Shown here: positions 9,238-17,836 of the stretch, piece after piece
Layout of the letters: every line of letters starts with the position of its first letter
Numbering within the stretch: position 1 is the stretch's first letter
Origin: Bacillus sp. EAC
Lineage (GTDB): Bacteria > Bacillota > Bacilli > Bacillales > Bacillaceae_G
Reading direction: 5' to 3'
Assembly: GCF_002156875.1 (NCBI RefSeq)
Contig: NZ_NCSY01000004.1
Coordinates: 372,001-436,000, forward strand
Length of the DNA: 64,000 bases
The notes under the pieces: model-generated
Databases searched by the model: none
Told to the model about the DNA's origin: nothing
The model's input: the letters and a program-made list of their open reading frames with translations, nothing else
Made by a program: the position numbers and the translations under genes

Positions 9238-9262
9238 AGGCTCATTTCTAAACGATTGTTAA
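9238..9262. repeat. Solo end motif of the palindromic repeat
   Basis: GGCTCATTTCTAAACGATTG resembles the end of the interspersed repeat (GGCTCTTTTCTAAAAGATTGTTG) but has no core beside it. Confidence 0.5.
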
Positions 9263-9346
9263 AGTATATAAAATAGCCTAAATGATAAAGACTAAGTGCT
9301 TTACTGATTTGAAGGAATCTTTAAAGCGCTTAGCTAAATAGATAGA

Positions 9347-9360
9347 TGAGAACGGTTACA
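9347..9360 (+). promoter_or_regulatory. cre-like operator upstream of the LacI-family gene
   Basis: TGAGAACGGTTACA fits the cre consensus TGWNANCGNTNNCA at every defined position. It lies 26 bases before the start codon of the LacI-family gene, where binding by CcpA or by the regulator itself would block transcription. Confidence 0.6.
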
Positions 9361-9385
9361 AACATTGGGGATAAGGAGTATTAAA

Positions 9386-10429
9386 ATGACTATTACGATA
9401 AAGGACGTTGCGAAATTAGCAAATGTAGCACCTTCTACGGTGTCGCGTGTAATTTCAAATAGTCCTAGAATTAGTGAAAAAACAAAACGAAAAGTTAGAA
9501 AAGTTATGGATGAGTTGAATTACCATCCAAATTTAAATGCAAGGTCATTAGCTAACCGTTCAACAAAATCAATTGGATTAGTACTTCCGCCTGCATTAGA
9601 TACTTCATTTCAAAATCCATTTTTTGCAGAAGTTATTAGAGGTGTAACTGCTTATTCAAATCAAAAAGAGTATTCACTTTATTTTATTTCTGGTAAAAAC
9701 GAAGAAGAAGTTGAATTAACTGTTAATAAAACAGTACGAGGAAGAAGGGTAGACGGAATTATACTTCTGTACTCGAAAGAAAATGATAATATTATTGATT
9801 ATTTAACTGAGCAACAGTTTCCATTTGTATTAGTAGGAAAACCATATCACTATATTGAGGATATTACTTATATTGATAATGATAATTATGCAGCTGCCAG
9901 AGAAGTGACGAACTATTTAATTGATCAAGGGCATCAAAGAATCGCATTCGTCGGTGGTGAGAGTAGTTTGCTTGTAACGAAAAATCGTTTACGAGGCTTC
10001 CAAGATACGATGCAATTAAACGGTTTACAAGTAAGTGAGCAGGAAATTATCTACACTTCATTTACAAGAGATGGCGGTCGAAAAGCGGTTAATCAATTAT
10101 TAAATCTTGAAGAATTACCATCCGCTATTGTTGTAACAGATGATGTATTAGCATTAGGAATTATTAGTGTATTGCAAGAACATAACATTTCAGTACCAAA
10201 TGATATTTCGATTGTAAGCTTCAATAATGCAATTCTTGCGGAACTTGCAAATCCACCTTTAACATCAGTTGATATTAATATTTATCAATTAGGATACGAG
10301 GCTACTAAAAATATTATTTCTAAAATTGAAGAGCCAGATGGATCAGAAAAAAGTATTCTTGTTCCTTATAAATTGATTATTAGAGAAACATGCGCACGAA
10401 AAGAAAATTTAGAATTAATTCGAAGCTAA
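9386..10429 (+). CDS. LacI-family transcriptional regulator (MalR-like)
   Basis: A 347-residue repressor. Residues 4-23 form the LacI helix-turn-helix (TIKDVAKLANVAPSTVSRVI), followed by the hinge helix NLNARSLANRSTKSIG and a periplasmic-binding-protein-like sugar domain from about residue 60 on. The ATG at 9386 is chosen because AAGGAG lies close upstream and the protein then begins right at the DNA-binding domain. Its neighbours are two GH13 genes, so a maltose or maltodextrin regulator is likely, but the effector is inferred from context. A cre-like operator lies just upstream and a terminator follows. Confidence 0.85.
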   Translation: MTITIKDVAKLANVAPSTVSRVISNSPRISEKTKRKVRKVMDELNYHPNLNARSLANRSTKSIGLVLPPALDTSFQNPFFAEVIRGVTAYSNQKEYSLYFISGKNEEEVELTVNKTVRGRRVDGIILLYSKENDNIIDYLTEQQFPFVLVGKPYHYIEDITYIDNDNYAAAREVTNYLIDQGHQRIAFVGGESSLLVTKNRLRGFQDTMQLNGLQVSEQEIIYTSFTRDGGRKAVNQLLNLEELPSAIVVTDDVLALGIISVLQEHNISVPNDISIVSFNNAILAELANPPLTSVDINIYQLGYEATKNIISKIEEPDGSEKSILVPYKLIIRETCARKENLELIRS

Positions 10430-10460
10430 GGGAAATTCAGTCCGTAGCTTCTTTTTTTAG
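10422..10460 (+). terminator. Terminator of the LacI-family gene
   Basis: GAAGCTA and TAGCTTC pair across a loop, then a T run. The stem begins inside the last codons of the gene. Confidence 0.8.
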
Positions 10461-10469
10461 GCTTAAAAA

Positions 10470-10692
10470 AACTCTAATGCTATAAATATAGAGACTTCTA
10501 GATTTCCATTCCAGGATGCTCGCTTTCCGTGGGGCGTGCGTTGAGCCTCCTCGGCGCACTCGCGCCTGCGGGGTCTCAACTGTCCCGCTACTCCCACAGG
10601 AGTCTCGCACCTTCCTTTTCAATCATTTTCTAATTTACTGTTGGCAAAACAAAACCTTTTTTTAAACAACATCGTATAGAAAAGAGCCTTTA
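10470..10692. repeat. Interspersed palindromic repeat, copy 2
   Basis: A full-length core in the same orientation as copy 1 (CCAGGATGCTCGCTTTCCG ... GCCTCCTCGGCGC ... GCGGGGTCTCAACTGTCCC ... CAGGAGTCTCGCA). It ends at 10692 with the end motif as AGAAAAGAGCC. The GC content is far above that of the flanking sequence. Confidence 0.85.
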
Positions 10693-10792
10693 TTTTAATT
10701 TTTTTATTTGGCTTTGTTATTTGTAATGGCGTATTTAAGAAAAATTGATACTCATGAAAATCAACAATTTAGTTTAAAGATCTATAAATTAA

Positions 10793-10820
10793 AAAGGATG
10801 ACAAATTGTCATCCTTTTTT
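10793..10820 (-). terminator. Terminator of the YajQ gene
   Basis: AAAGGATGAC and GTCATCCTTT pair around AAATT, with T runs on both strands. It lies just past the yajQ stop codon. Confidence 0.85.
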
Positions 10821-10831
10821 GTTATGTATTT

Positions 10832-11323
10832 CTATCGGTAGTTTAAGAATTGTACATCAATCGGTAAATCAGCAGCTCTTACAGCGGCGATGATTGCTTG
10901 TAGATCATCTCTGCTTTTTGCTGTTACACGAACTTGATCATCTTGAACTTGTGATTTTACTTTTAAACCACTATTTTTAATGATCGTGTTGATTTTTTTT
11001 GCATTTTCTTTATCAATTCCTTGAACTAATTTAGCTCTTTGTCTAACTGTTCCACCAGAAGCTGATTCAACTTTACTGTAATCTAAATTTTTAATTGGTA
11101 CATTGCGTTTAACTAATTTACTAATTAATACATCTTTTAATTGTTCCAATTTAAAATCATCATCAGATACTAAAACAAGCTCTTCTTTTTCTAAAGATAT
11201 TGAACTTTTACTACCCTTGAAATCATAGCGTGTAGCAATTTCTTTTGTTGCAAGTTGAATTGCATTTGAGACTTCTGGTAAGTCTACCTTAGAAACAATA
11301 TCAAATGAACTTTCTTTTGACAT
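10832..11323 (-). CDS. yitK: YajQ family nucleotide-binding protein (YitK)
   Basis: A 163-residue cytoplasmic protein of the YajQ/UPF0234 family. It has the typical opening [18 protein letters not shown], then [12 protein letters not shown] near residue 33 and [19 protein letters not shown] near 125. Homologues have two ferredoxin-like folds and bind nucleic acids or cyclic di-GMP; the role in Firmicutes is not settled. A GGAGGG site precedes the ATG. It is divergent from cvfB, the same arrangement as yitK-yitL in B. subtilis. Confidence 0.93.
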   Translation of the reverse strand: MSKESSFDIVSKVDLPEVSNAIQLATKEIATRYDFKGSKSSISLEKEELVLVSDDDFKLEQLKDVLISKLVKRNVPIKNLDYSKVESASGGTVRQRAKLVQGIDKENAKKINTIIKNSGLKVKSQVQDDQVRVTAKSRDDLQAIIAAVRAADLPIDVQFLNYR

Positions 11324-11446
11324 AGATAGAATCCCTCCAAATCGTTAATACTTGTATTATAGTGTATGATAGTCGAAGTAACAAACTTTCAGTTGGCGTG
11401 ATATAATAAATTTTAGTTTGAAAGTGAAGAGAGGATGTAACAAAGA

Positions 11447-12319
11447 ATGAGTTTACAAGCAGGAGAGATTGTAACTTTAGTGTGCAGTCGTGAAACAGAT
11501 ATTGGGTATATGCTTGTCCAAGATCATGAAGAGGTATTTTTACATAGAAATGAGACACAAGGTGAAATAGAGTTAGACCAAGAAGTTACAGTTTTCTTAT
11601 ATCATGATTCTAAAGGGCGTTTATCATCGACAATGAGTATGCCGCACATTACAACAGAAGGCTATGGATTTGCGAAAGTAGTAGATAAATTAGATGGCAT
11701 AGGTGTATTTGTGGATATTGGTATTTCAAAAGATATTCTATTAGAAAAAGGTGATCTACCTCCTTTAGAAGAAGTTTGGCCACAAGAAGATGATGAAATT
11801 TTTTGTACGCTTAAACAAACAAATAAAGGTCGCTTGTTAATTAAGCTAGCAACTGAACCAGTCATGCAGGAATATTCTGTGCCAGCAGAAGACAGTATGT
11901 TAAATAAAAATGTATCAGGAATAATCTATCGTACTTTACGAGTGGGTTCATATATTTTAACTGATGAACGTTTTATTGGATTTATACATGAATCTCAACG
12001 TAAATCAGAACCACGAATTGGTCAAAGAGTTAGTGGTCGTATTATAGATATTAAAGAGGATGGAAGTGTAAATGTTTCACTTTTACCTAGAGTACATGAG
12101 GGAATGGACCAAGAGGCGGCAGAAATATATGAGTATATTATGAGTCGTGGTGGAGCTATGCCTTATTGGGATAAGAGTGATGCAGAAGATATAAAAACTC
12201 GATTCGGAGTAAGTAAAGCTTCATTTAAACGTTCAATTGGGCGCTTAATGAAAGAAGATAAAGTCTACCAAGAAGGTGGATGGACTTACGCTAAAGAAAT
12301 GTTTGAAAAAAAAGAGTAA
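11447..12319 (+). CDS. cvfB: CvfB/YitL S1-domain RNA-binding protein
   Basis: A 290-residue protein of the CvfB family (B. subtilis YitL), with several S1-like RNA-binding domains at about residues 1-65, 70-135 and 140-215 and a C-terminal winged-helix region (DIKTRFGVSKASFKRSIGRLM, 252 on). In Staphylococcus aureus CvfB influences virulence gene expression; the RNA target in Bacillus is not known. GAGAGG lies twelve bases before the ATG. The gene is divergent from the YajQ gene and has its own terminator. Confidence 0.9.
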   Translation: MSLQAGEIVTLVCSRETDIGYMLVQDHEEVFLHRNETQGEIELDQEVTVFLYHDSKGRLSSTMSMPHITTEGYGFAKVVDKLDGIGVFVDIGISKDILLEKGDLPPLEEVWPQEDDEIFCTLKQTNKGRLLIKLATEPVMQEYSVPAEDSMLNKNVSGIIYRTLRVGSYILTDERFIGFIHESQRKSEPRIGQRVSGRIIDIKEDGSVNVSLLPRVHEGMDQEAAEIYEYIMSRGGAMPYWDKSDAEDIKTRFGVSKASFKRSIGRLMKEDKVYQEGGWTYAKEMFEKKE

Positions 12320-12332
12320 GTATTAGTTAGCG

Positions 12333-12364
12333 TGACCACTTCAATATTTGAAGTGGTTTTTTTG
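12333..12364 (+). terminator. Terminator of cvfB
   Basis: GACCACTTCAA and TTGAAGTGGT pair around TATT, followed by a T run. Confidence 0.85.
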
Positions 12365-12421
12365 CTATTTTTTCTATATTTACAGGCATACTATATTTAT
12401 GAACAATTAGGAGGCTAGTAA

Positions 12422-13273
12422 GTGAGTGAAAAAAGAGAATTAGTTATTAAAGTACTAGTTGTTATACTCGGAGCGTTATTAAATGCTTTTGCAATGAACT
12501 GCTTTCTGATACCGGTAAAAGTTTACTCGAGTGGTTTTTCAGGGTTAGCTCAATTACTTTCAAATTTGATAAGTGATTTTACTCCAATAAACGTTTCTAC
12601 AGGGGTGTTATTAGCAATTTTAAATATACCAGTCGTCATATTAGCCTGGAGAAAAATAGGTCATTCTTTTACTTATTTTACTATTTTAAGTGTAGGGGTC
12701 ATGACAATCTTTTTAGGAATCATTCCAGTTACCCCATTGTTTTCACATGATATTTTACTTAATTCAGTTTTTGGTGGTCTTTTTGCAGCAATTGGGATAG
12801 GTTACACATTAAAATATGGAGCTTCTACAGGTGGTTTAGACATAATTGCCATTGTACTTTCGAGATTAAAAGGAAAACCAGTCGGTACATATTTCTTCTT
12901 ATTTAATGCGATAATCATTTTAATTGCTGGTTATATATACGGAATGGAAAAAGCACTTTATACGTTAATAAACCTTTACGTAACATCAAGATTTATTGAT
13001 GCTATTCACACTAGTCATATTAAAGTTACTGCCTTTATCGTCACTACAAAAGGTGATGAACTCAGAAAAGAAATTCATTCAAGACTTATTCGAGGGATAA
13101 CTACGATGAATGCAAAAGGGGCATTTACGAATCAAGAGAAACAGGTATTTATGATCGTCCTTTCTCGTTATGAATTATATAACTTAAATCGAATTATTAA
13201 ATCTGTTGATGAAAAAGCATTTACGAATATCGTTCAAACAGTAGATGTGTTTGGAGAGTTTAGAAAGATTTAA
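12422..13273 (+). CDS. yitT: YitT family membrane protein, first paralogue
   Basis: A 283-residue membrane protein of the YitT family (DUF161 plus a C-terminal DUF2179 domain). About five to six helices fill residues 8-180, with the family motif YGASTGGLDIIAIVLSRLKG near 137. The soluble C-terminal domain runs from about 200 to the end. AGGAGG seven bases upstream supports the GTG start at 12422. The function is unknown; some relatives have been discussed as transporters. A second close copy follows at 13867, so this is a local duplication. Which copy is the orthologue of B. subtilis yitT cannot be told from sequence alone. Confidence 0.85.
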   Translation: MSEKRELVIKVLVVILGALLNAFAMNCFLIPVKVYSSGFSGLAQLLSNLISDFTPINVSTGVLLAILNIPVVILAWRKIGHSFTYFTILSVGVMTIFLGIIPVTPLFSHDILLNSVFGGLFAAIGIGYTLKYGASTGGLDIIAIVLSRLKGKPVGTYFFLFNAIIILIAGYIYGMEKALYTLINLYVTSRFIDAIHTSHIKVTAFIVTTKGDELRKEIHSRLIRGITTMNAKGAFTNQEKQVFMIVLSRYELYNLNRIIKSVDEKAFTNIVQTVDVFGEFRKI

Positions 13274-13274
13274 C

Positions 13275-13400
13275 GTACCTGAAATTGAGGAATGGCGTGG
13301 ATACGAAAAGGAGTCAGCGTCAGTCTCACTAAAAGGTAATCATCTTAGAGAAGAAACCTTGAACACTAACGACGCTGCAACTTTTGTAGATAGTAAGTAG
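13275..13400 (+). other. Open reading tail out of frame after yitT
   Basis: Just after the yitT stop, an overlapping frame stays open to a TAG near 13400 and reads like a normal acidic soluble protein (VPEIEEWRGYEKESASVS ...). It has no ribosome binding site; a TTG inside the end of yitT is the only start. It may be the tail of a decayed gene. Confidence is low. Confidence 0.2.
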
Positions 13401-13410
13401 AAGAAATGAA

Positions 13411-13462
13411 AAATAGCTGTTCATCTATTCTATAAAAGGGATAGATGAACAGCTATTTTTTG
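13411..13462 (+). terminator. Strong long-stem terminator
   Basis: AAATAGCTGTTCATCTATTC pairs with its near-perfect complement around ATAAAAGG, followed by a T run. It lies 140 bases after the first yitT copy. Confidence 0.85.
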
Positions 13463-13607
13463 AATCTTATTAATAATAAGGCTTTTTATAGTTTATAAAG
13501 TTGTTATTGTCTTTCATAAAGAAATAAATATACTTAAACTATTGGATAAAATTTTGAGTTTAATTTAGAAGTTTAAATTTGTATTAAGTTTAATTAAACG
13601 AACGGAA

Positions 13608-13739
13608 TTAAAGATGATCAACACTCTTAGAAAAAGATTTTTTACCAGCTTGAGCATTTTTATGTTCTTGAGCATGTTTCTTTTCAATCAAAGCGTTATT
13701 ATCTTTTGCTTTTTTATCGTTATCACTAGTATTTGGCAT
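13608..13739 (-). CDS. Small basic protein, 43 residues (DUF3941-like)
   Basis: A 43-residue, Lys/Asn-rich hydrophilic protein beginning MPNTSDNDKKAKDNNA and ending SFSKSVDHL. AAGGAG lies seven bases before the ATG, so it is very likely translated. It resembles the small Bacillus proteins classed as DUF3941, recalled from memory and not checked. It lies on the opposite strand between the two yitT copies. No function is known; the composition (charged, no cysteine, no membrane helix) would suit a spore- or nucleic-acid-associated protein. Confidence 0.7.
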   Translation of the reverse strand: MPNTSDNDKKAKDNNALIEKKHAQEHKNAQAGKKSFSKSVDHL

Positions 13740-13866
13740 GTTTAAGCTCCTTTTCAAAGTTGATAATATTAGCTTTGCCTTTATTAAGTTAATTATGTAA
13801 GAGCGGTCTTATTTTAAAGTTTTTTCATATAGATAGAAGTTGTTTTTATTTTGGGGAGGAATAGAG

Positions 13867-14718
13867 TTGGAAAGAAATAAAGAGCTTATTATTAAGCTGG
13901 TTGTTGTCATAATTGGAGCATTTTTAAACGCTTTTGCGATGAATTGTTTTTTAATTCCTGCTAATATTTACTCAAGTGGTTTTGCAGGATTAGCACAATT
14001 ACTTGCAAATATTATTACGGATTATACTCCATTTACAGCAACTACGGGGATATTATTAGCCATTTTAAATATTCCAGTAATCATATTGGCTTGGAAAAAA
14101 GTAGGTCGTTCTTTTACTTATTATAGTTTTTTTAGTGTCGCAATAATGACATTTTTCTTAGAACTTTTACCAGTAAAACCGATTTTTTCAGATGACATTT
14201 TACTAAATGCTGTATTCGGTGGATTAATTGCTGCTATCGGTATTGGAATGACGTTGAAGTACGGTGGTTCAACTGGAGGATTAGATATTATTGCCCTAGT
14301 ATTATCTAAATCAAAAGGTAAGCCCGTAGGCACTTATTTCTTACTATTTAATTCGATAATTATTATTACTGCAGGTCAACTTTATGGGATGGAAAAAGCA
14401 CTTTATACATTAATTAATTTATATGTGACTACACGAGTCATCGATAGTGTTCATACTAGCCACGTAAAACTAACAGCAATGATCATTACTACAAAAGGTG
14501 TGGAATTAAGCAAGGAAATTCATTCGAAATTAGTTCGCGGTATTACGCTTATGGATGCCAAAGGTGGATTTACTAACCAAGATAAAGACGTTTTAATGAT
14601 TGTTTTATCTCGTTACGAATTATATGATTTAGAGCGTATTATTAAAAAAGTGGACCCTAAAGCTTTCACGAACGTTGTACAGACAGTAGACGTACTTGGT
14701 GAATTTAGAAAATATTAA
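13867..14718 (+). CDS. YitT family membrane protein, second paralogue
   Basis: A 283-residue YitT-family protein, the same length as the copy at 12422 and alignable from end to end without gaps, with identical runs such as GMEKALYTLINLYVT and NAFAMNCFLIP. It has the same layout: several membrane helices to about residue 180, then the DUF2179 domain. The TTG at 13867 is chosen because GGAGG is seven bases upstream and the protein then lines up with the start of the first paralogue. The two copies have clearly diverged at silent and conservative positions, so the duplication is old. Confidence 0.87.
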   Translation: MERNKELIIKLVVVIIGAFLNAFAMNCFLIPANIYSSGFAGLAQLLANIITDYTPFTATTGILLAILNIPVIILAWKKVGRSFTYYSFFSVAIMTFFLELLPVKPIFSDDILLNAVFGGLIAAIGIGMTLKYGGSTGGLDIIALVLSKSKGKPVGTYFLLFNSIIIITAGQLYGMEKALYTLINLYVTTRVIDSVHTSHVKLTAMIITTKGVELSKEIHSKLVRGITLMDAKGGFTNQDKDVLMIVLSRYELYDLERIIKKVDPKAFTNVVQTVDVLGEFRKY

Positions 14719-14839
14719 GTAGATTAATTAAACACTCCTTCAATAAATTATTTAAAACAACGCTTGTTTATGTTTAGTGTTGATATTAAAAACGCATTGT
14801 TCTGAAAGATTTAACAGGATTTGAATCAAAGAGTTTATA

Positions 14840-14983
14840 TAGAGATTTGATTGGAGTGGAAGGTACGAGACTCCTGTGGGAGTAGCGAGAAGGATGAGAC
14901 CCCGCAGGCTTGCCGAGGAGGCTCAACTCACGCCCCACGGAAAGAGAGCATCCTGTAACGGAAATCAACATTTTTAACAATGC
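14840..14983. repeat. Interspersed palindromic repeat, copy 3 (reverse orientation)
   Basis: Reads GATTGGAGTGGAAGGTACGA, then GAGACTCCTGTGGGAGTAGC, GACCCCGCAGGC, GAGGAGGCTCAAC, CACGCCCCACGGAAAG and GGAAATCAACATTTTTAACA. This is the reverse complement of copy 2. Confidence 0.85.
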
Positions 14984-14985
14984 CT

Positions 14986-15019
14986 AAAAAAAGGTAGGAC
15001 TTCCCTACCTTTTTTATTT
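14986..15019 (+). terminator. Terminator between yitT copy 2 and the lipoprotein gene
   Basis: AAAAGGTAGG and CCTACCTTTT pair around ACTTC, with A and T runs on the two sides, so it can work in both directions. Confidence 0.8.
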
Positions 15020-15086
15020 TTTTAAACCTATTTTTCAGTTTTTTGGTATAATTTAGAATAAGGATACTAAAAAGGTGGAGATTATT

Positions 15087-15908
15087 TTGAAAAAGAGATA
15101 CATTCTCTTATTAACTTGTTCACTTCTACTTTCTGGCTGTGGAGCAAATAATGAAAAGGAAATAAAGCCAACACCAAGTACAAAACAAACAATTGAACAG
15201 AATAATGATATTGATATTTCTAAACTCTCAACGAAATTAGAAGTTACAGAAGCAAATGGACTTGTTACAATGAGATATTCACTTCGTAATGGAGATACAA
15301 TTCCTGCTAAATTAACTTTCCCATCAGCGCAAATAATTGATTATACAATTAAAAATGCACAAGGTGAAGTTATATACCAATCATCAAAAGATTTATCTTA
15401 TGCACAAGCTATTACTGATGTAACGATACCTGAAGAAAAGGCCCAGGTTTGGCAAGAGCAAGTAAACCTTGCAGATAAAAATCTTCCTTTTGGTAATTAT
15501 GAAGTAACAGCAAATATTGTAGCAAAATCGATTAATGATAAAGATGTTCAAGGTGCGATCCAACCAATCCAACAATCGTTTTCTTATCATAAAGTTTCAA
15601 CAGTTAATGATAATGGGTCTAAAATTGTAATTAGTGGTGAAAATGGTCATTACGAGGTAAAAGGTACATATTTATCTGATCAAGATACTATTTATTATTC
15701 TGTTGAAGATGGACACAATAATCTAATTGATGAAACTGTATTACCAGTTAAAATTAAAAGTGGTTCAGTTAACTTATTAGATTTTAGTTTAGATATACCA
15801 AAAGAGAGTTTGCCGAACAATGGTGTAATCACACTTGTCATTTACGAAAAAAATAAAGACGACCAGGTTACAAAATCATTGATTGCTCCATTACAGCAGT
15901 TTGAATAA
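15087..15908 (+). CDS. Lipoprotein with a BsuPI-type domain
   Basis: A 273-residue exported lipoprotein. The signal peptide ends in the lipobox LLSGC at about residues 16-20 (counted from the TTG at 15087), so the Cys is acylated and the protein is anchored outside the membrane. Residues 50-150 resemble the BsuPI (intracellular proteinase inhibitor) beta-sandwich: VTMRYSLRNGDTIPAKLTF, then DYTIKNAQGEVIYQSSKD. The rest is a second beta-rich region. The TTG is preferred over the GTG at 15075 because AAAGGTGGAG is then correctly spaced. The proteinase-inhibitor name comes from the family; the real role of this secreted version is unknown. It has its own terminator. Confidence 0.75.
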   Translation: MKKRYILLLTCSLLLSGCGANNEKEIKPTPSTKQTIEQNNDIDISKLSTKLEVTEANGLVTMRYSLRNGDTIPAKLTFPSAQIIDYTIKNAQGEVIYQSSKDLSYAQAITDVTIPEEKAQVWQEQVNLADKNLPFGNYEVTANIVAKSINDKDVQGAIQPIQQSFSYHKVSTVNDNGSKIVISGENGHYEVKGTYLSDQDTIYYSVEDGHNNLIDETVLPVKIKSGSVNLLDFSLDIPKESLPNNGVITLVIYEKNKDDQVTKSLIAPLQQFE

Positions 15909-15947
15909 AAAAAACAACCATAGGTATAATCCTATGGTTGTTTTTTG
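15909..15947 (+). terminator. Terminator of the BsuPI lipoprotein gene
   Basis: AACAACCATAGG and CCTATGGTTGTT pair around TATAAT, with runs of A and T on either side. Confidence 0.9.
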
Positions 15948-15971
15948 CTTATATTGGCTTAAGCATGTTTG

Positions 15972-16106
15972 TTAATAGCTTTTGTTTTTAGCCTTACGTT
16001 CCTCAGCTTCGGCTAAAGTGAAATGATAAGGGAACTTTTCAGAGTATTTCGTAACAGAATCAGAACTTTGTTGTATAAAGCGCTTTGACTTATTACTTTT
16101 GCCCAT
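15972..16106 (-). CDS. Small hydrophilic protein, 44 residues
   Basis: A 44-residue, Lys/Ser/Glu-rich protein starting MGKSNKSKRFIQQSSDS and ending EERKAKNKSY. GGGAGG stands nine bases before the ATG at 16106, which favours real translation from here over a longer start upstream. I do not recognise the family. It is downstream of the yitU gene on the same strand, 164 bases away. Small basic proteins of this kind are common in Bacillus spores, but nothing here proves that. Confidence 0.6.
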   Translation of the reverse strand: MGKSNKSKRFIQQSSDSVTKYSEKFPYHFTLAEAEERKAKNKSY

Positions 16107-16269
16107 GATGAATTCCCTCCCAGTTAGGAAAGCATTTGACAATCTCCATAGCAATTCCAAATAGTAATTGAATGGTATCAAAAAGTGGTTATTACCTGTT
16201 GGAGAAGTCTCTATTATCTTTAGCAGAAAAGACATTGTTATGTCTGGTTAATTTTTCTGAGATTGTTAT

Positions 16270-17082
16270 TTATTTCATATTAAAAAAATCTTCTAAGAAA
16301 ATAGCGATCCCATCTTCTTGATTACTAAGTGTTATATGTTTTGCTAAATTTTTTAATGGATGAATGGCATTACCCATTGAGACACCATGACCAGCATATT
16401 CAATCATTTCCAAATCATTATCTTCGTCACCGAATGCAATAATATTTTTTCTCGGGATATTATAATAAGACGCAACTTTTTGAAGTCCAATTGCTTTATT
16501 CATACCTGCTTTTACAACTTCGATTATATGATGTGGAGCAGCCCAACGTCGATGATCAATTACCTCAGCGTGCACATTTGACAGGTGTTCACGAATACTT
16601 GCTACATGTGATTCATCACTATCAATCAGAAGACAAGTTGGTGAATTTTTTAAATTCTTAAGTAGATCTCCATGTATAATATCATCTTTTAAATAGTGGA
16701 AAATTGGTATAATTTCTTCTTCTTGCTTTTCAGCATAAATATCGTCTAATACTTCTGCGTACATATTTTTTAATTCATATTCTCTACATGAACTAATAAC
16801 TTCTTGGGCAACTTCTAATGGTAAATACTCATGATATACTCCCCAGGAAGAGTCTAAAGGATGGTGCACATAAGCACCATTAAAGTTAACAATAGGTGTA
16901 GTTAGATCTAATTGCTGGTAAATCGCTTTACTTGCTCTGTATGGTCGACCAGTTGCTATTACTACTTCATGACCAGCTTCCTTCACTCGAGCAATAGTTT
17001 TCATTGTTTTTTCAGTAATGGTTTTTTCGTCTGTTAATAAAGTACCATCTAAGTCTAATGCTATTAAATATTTCGAATTCAT
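16270..17082 (-). CDS. yitU: Cof-type HAD-IIB phosphatase (YitU)
   Basis: A 270-residue haloacid-dehalogenase-superfamily hydrolase with a C2 cap, of the Cof group that dephosphorylates sugar phosphates, FMN or related metabolites. HAD motif I is ALDLDGTLLTDEK at residues 7-19, motif II is IATGRPYRAS near 45, and motif IV is FGDEDNDLEMIEYAGHGVSMGNA near 212-234. The start at 17082 is chosen because AAAGG then has a nine-base spacer. It matches B. subtilis YitU in position, near the yitT region. Substrate is unknown; such enzymes are often promiscuous. Confidence 0.88.
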   Translation of the reverse strand: MNSKYLIALDLDGTLLTDEKTITEKTMKTIARVKEAGHEVVIATGRPYRASKAIYQQLDLTTPIVNFNGAYVHHPLDSSWGVYHEYLPLEVAQEVISSCREYELKNMYAEVLDDIYAEKQEEEIIPIFHYLKDDIIHGDLLKNLKNSPTCLLIDSDESHVASIREHLSNVHAEVIDHRRWAAPHHIIEVVKAGMNKAIGLQKVASYYNIPRKNIIAFGDEDNDLEMIEYAGHGVSMGNAIHPLKNLAKHITLSNQEDGIAIFLEDFFNMK

Positions 17083-17236
17083 TTTCATCAACCTTTTATA
17101 GTTATTGTTGGATTATATTATTAAAAATATATATATGATTTTAACTCCAATAATTACTAATAGTACCATCTTTTTCAAAGAAATTTCTATTAGTTTCGAG
17201 GGACAATAAGAATGTATTTGGAAGGAGGAATTTTTA

Positions 17237-17416
17237 ATGGGCCAAGCACATCAATTTCGACCAGGTGATAAAGCACCAAATAACGGAGTTTATATTGAAA
17301 TTGGCGAGACCGGAAGCAATGTTAATCGTCCGAAACAAATTAAATTGCAAGCTGGCGAAGTCTTTCCTGAAACGCAAAACCACAATCGAAAATGGTCATA
17401 TAAGCATAAAACTTGA
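17237..17416 (+). CDS. yjzC: YjzC family small protein
   Basis: A 59-residue protein that begins MGQAHQFRPGDKAPNNGVYI and continues EIGETGSNVNRPKQIKLQAG, which I recognise as the YjzC family of Bacillus. It is glycine-, asparagine- and proline-rich with no membrane segment or cysteine; the function is unknown. AAGGAGG sits six bases before the ATG. It is followed by yjzD, yjaU and yjaV, the same gene order as in B. subtilis. A terminator lies about 60 bases downstream. Confidence 0.88.
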   Translation: MGQAHQFRPGDKAPNNGVYIEIGETGSNVNRPKQIKLQAGEVFPETQNHNRKWSYKHKT

Positions 17417-17473
17417 TAAAAAAATGAAGCGCATGATTTAAGCGCTTAAAGTAAAGAAATAAATATAAAATAA

Positions 17474-17510
17474 AAAAGCGCTAATCGAAAACTTCGAGGC
17501 GCTTTTTTAT
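17474..17510 (+). terminator. Terminator after yjzC
   Basis: AAAAAAGCGC and GCGCTTTTTT pair with an inner TCGA/TCGA helix around AAACT. Confidence 0.8.
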
Positions 17511-17647
17511 GCGTTTACAAAAATCAAAATACTCAATAGATTCAATCGAAACATAGGTATTTTAACAATTGTTTAACCACAATTTGTTTCATATGTATGT
17601 ATCGGTTGAACGTTTTTGGGTTCTACTACATATGTTAAATATAGATT

Positions 17648-17836
17648 TTAGTGGTGTTTTGGAGCTGGATCGTTTGGAATAACTGCTTCGCTTAAAATCA
17701 TGATAATTGCTGTGAAGGCAATTGCCATTAATGAAGCAGAAGTAAAGTTATATTCTCCGCCAGTCATAGAACTTAAAACATAAGCTCCCATATGAGATAA
17801 AATAAAGCACCAGAAAAATGCCATTACTACGCGCAC
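17648..17836 (-). CDS. yjzD: YjzD family membrane protein (DUF2929)
   Basis: A 62-residue protein with two predicted membrane helices (about residues 3-21 and 33-51) and a short polar tail ending PNDPAPKHH. Length, the GAYVLSSMTGGEYNF loop and its place between yjzC and yjaU match YjzD/DUF2929. Function unknown. The GTG at 17836 has AGGAG eight to nine bases upstream; an ATG four codons later is less well placed. Confidence 0.85.
   Translation of the reverse strand: MRVVMAFFWCFILSHMGAYVLSSMTGGEYNFTSASLMAIAFTAIIMILSEAVIPNDPAPKHH

Noticed and set aside
10437-10622. Open frame on the minus strand rich in Arg, Ser and Gly
   Set aside because: It lies wholly inside palindromic repeat copy 2 and has no ribosome site. 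Similar frames occur in the other copies.
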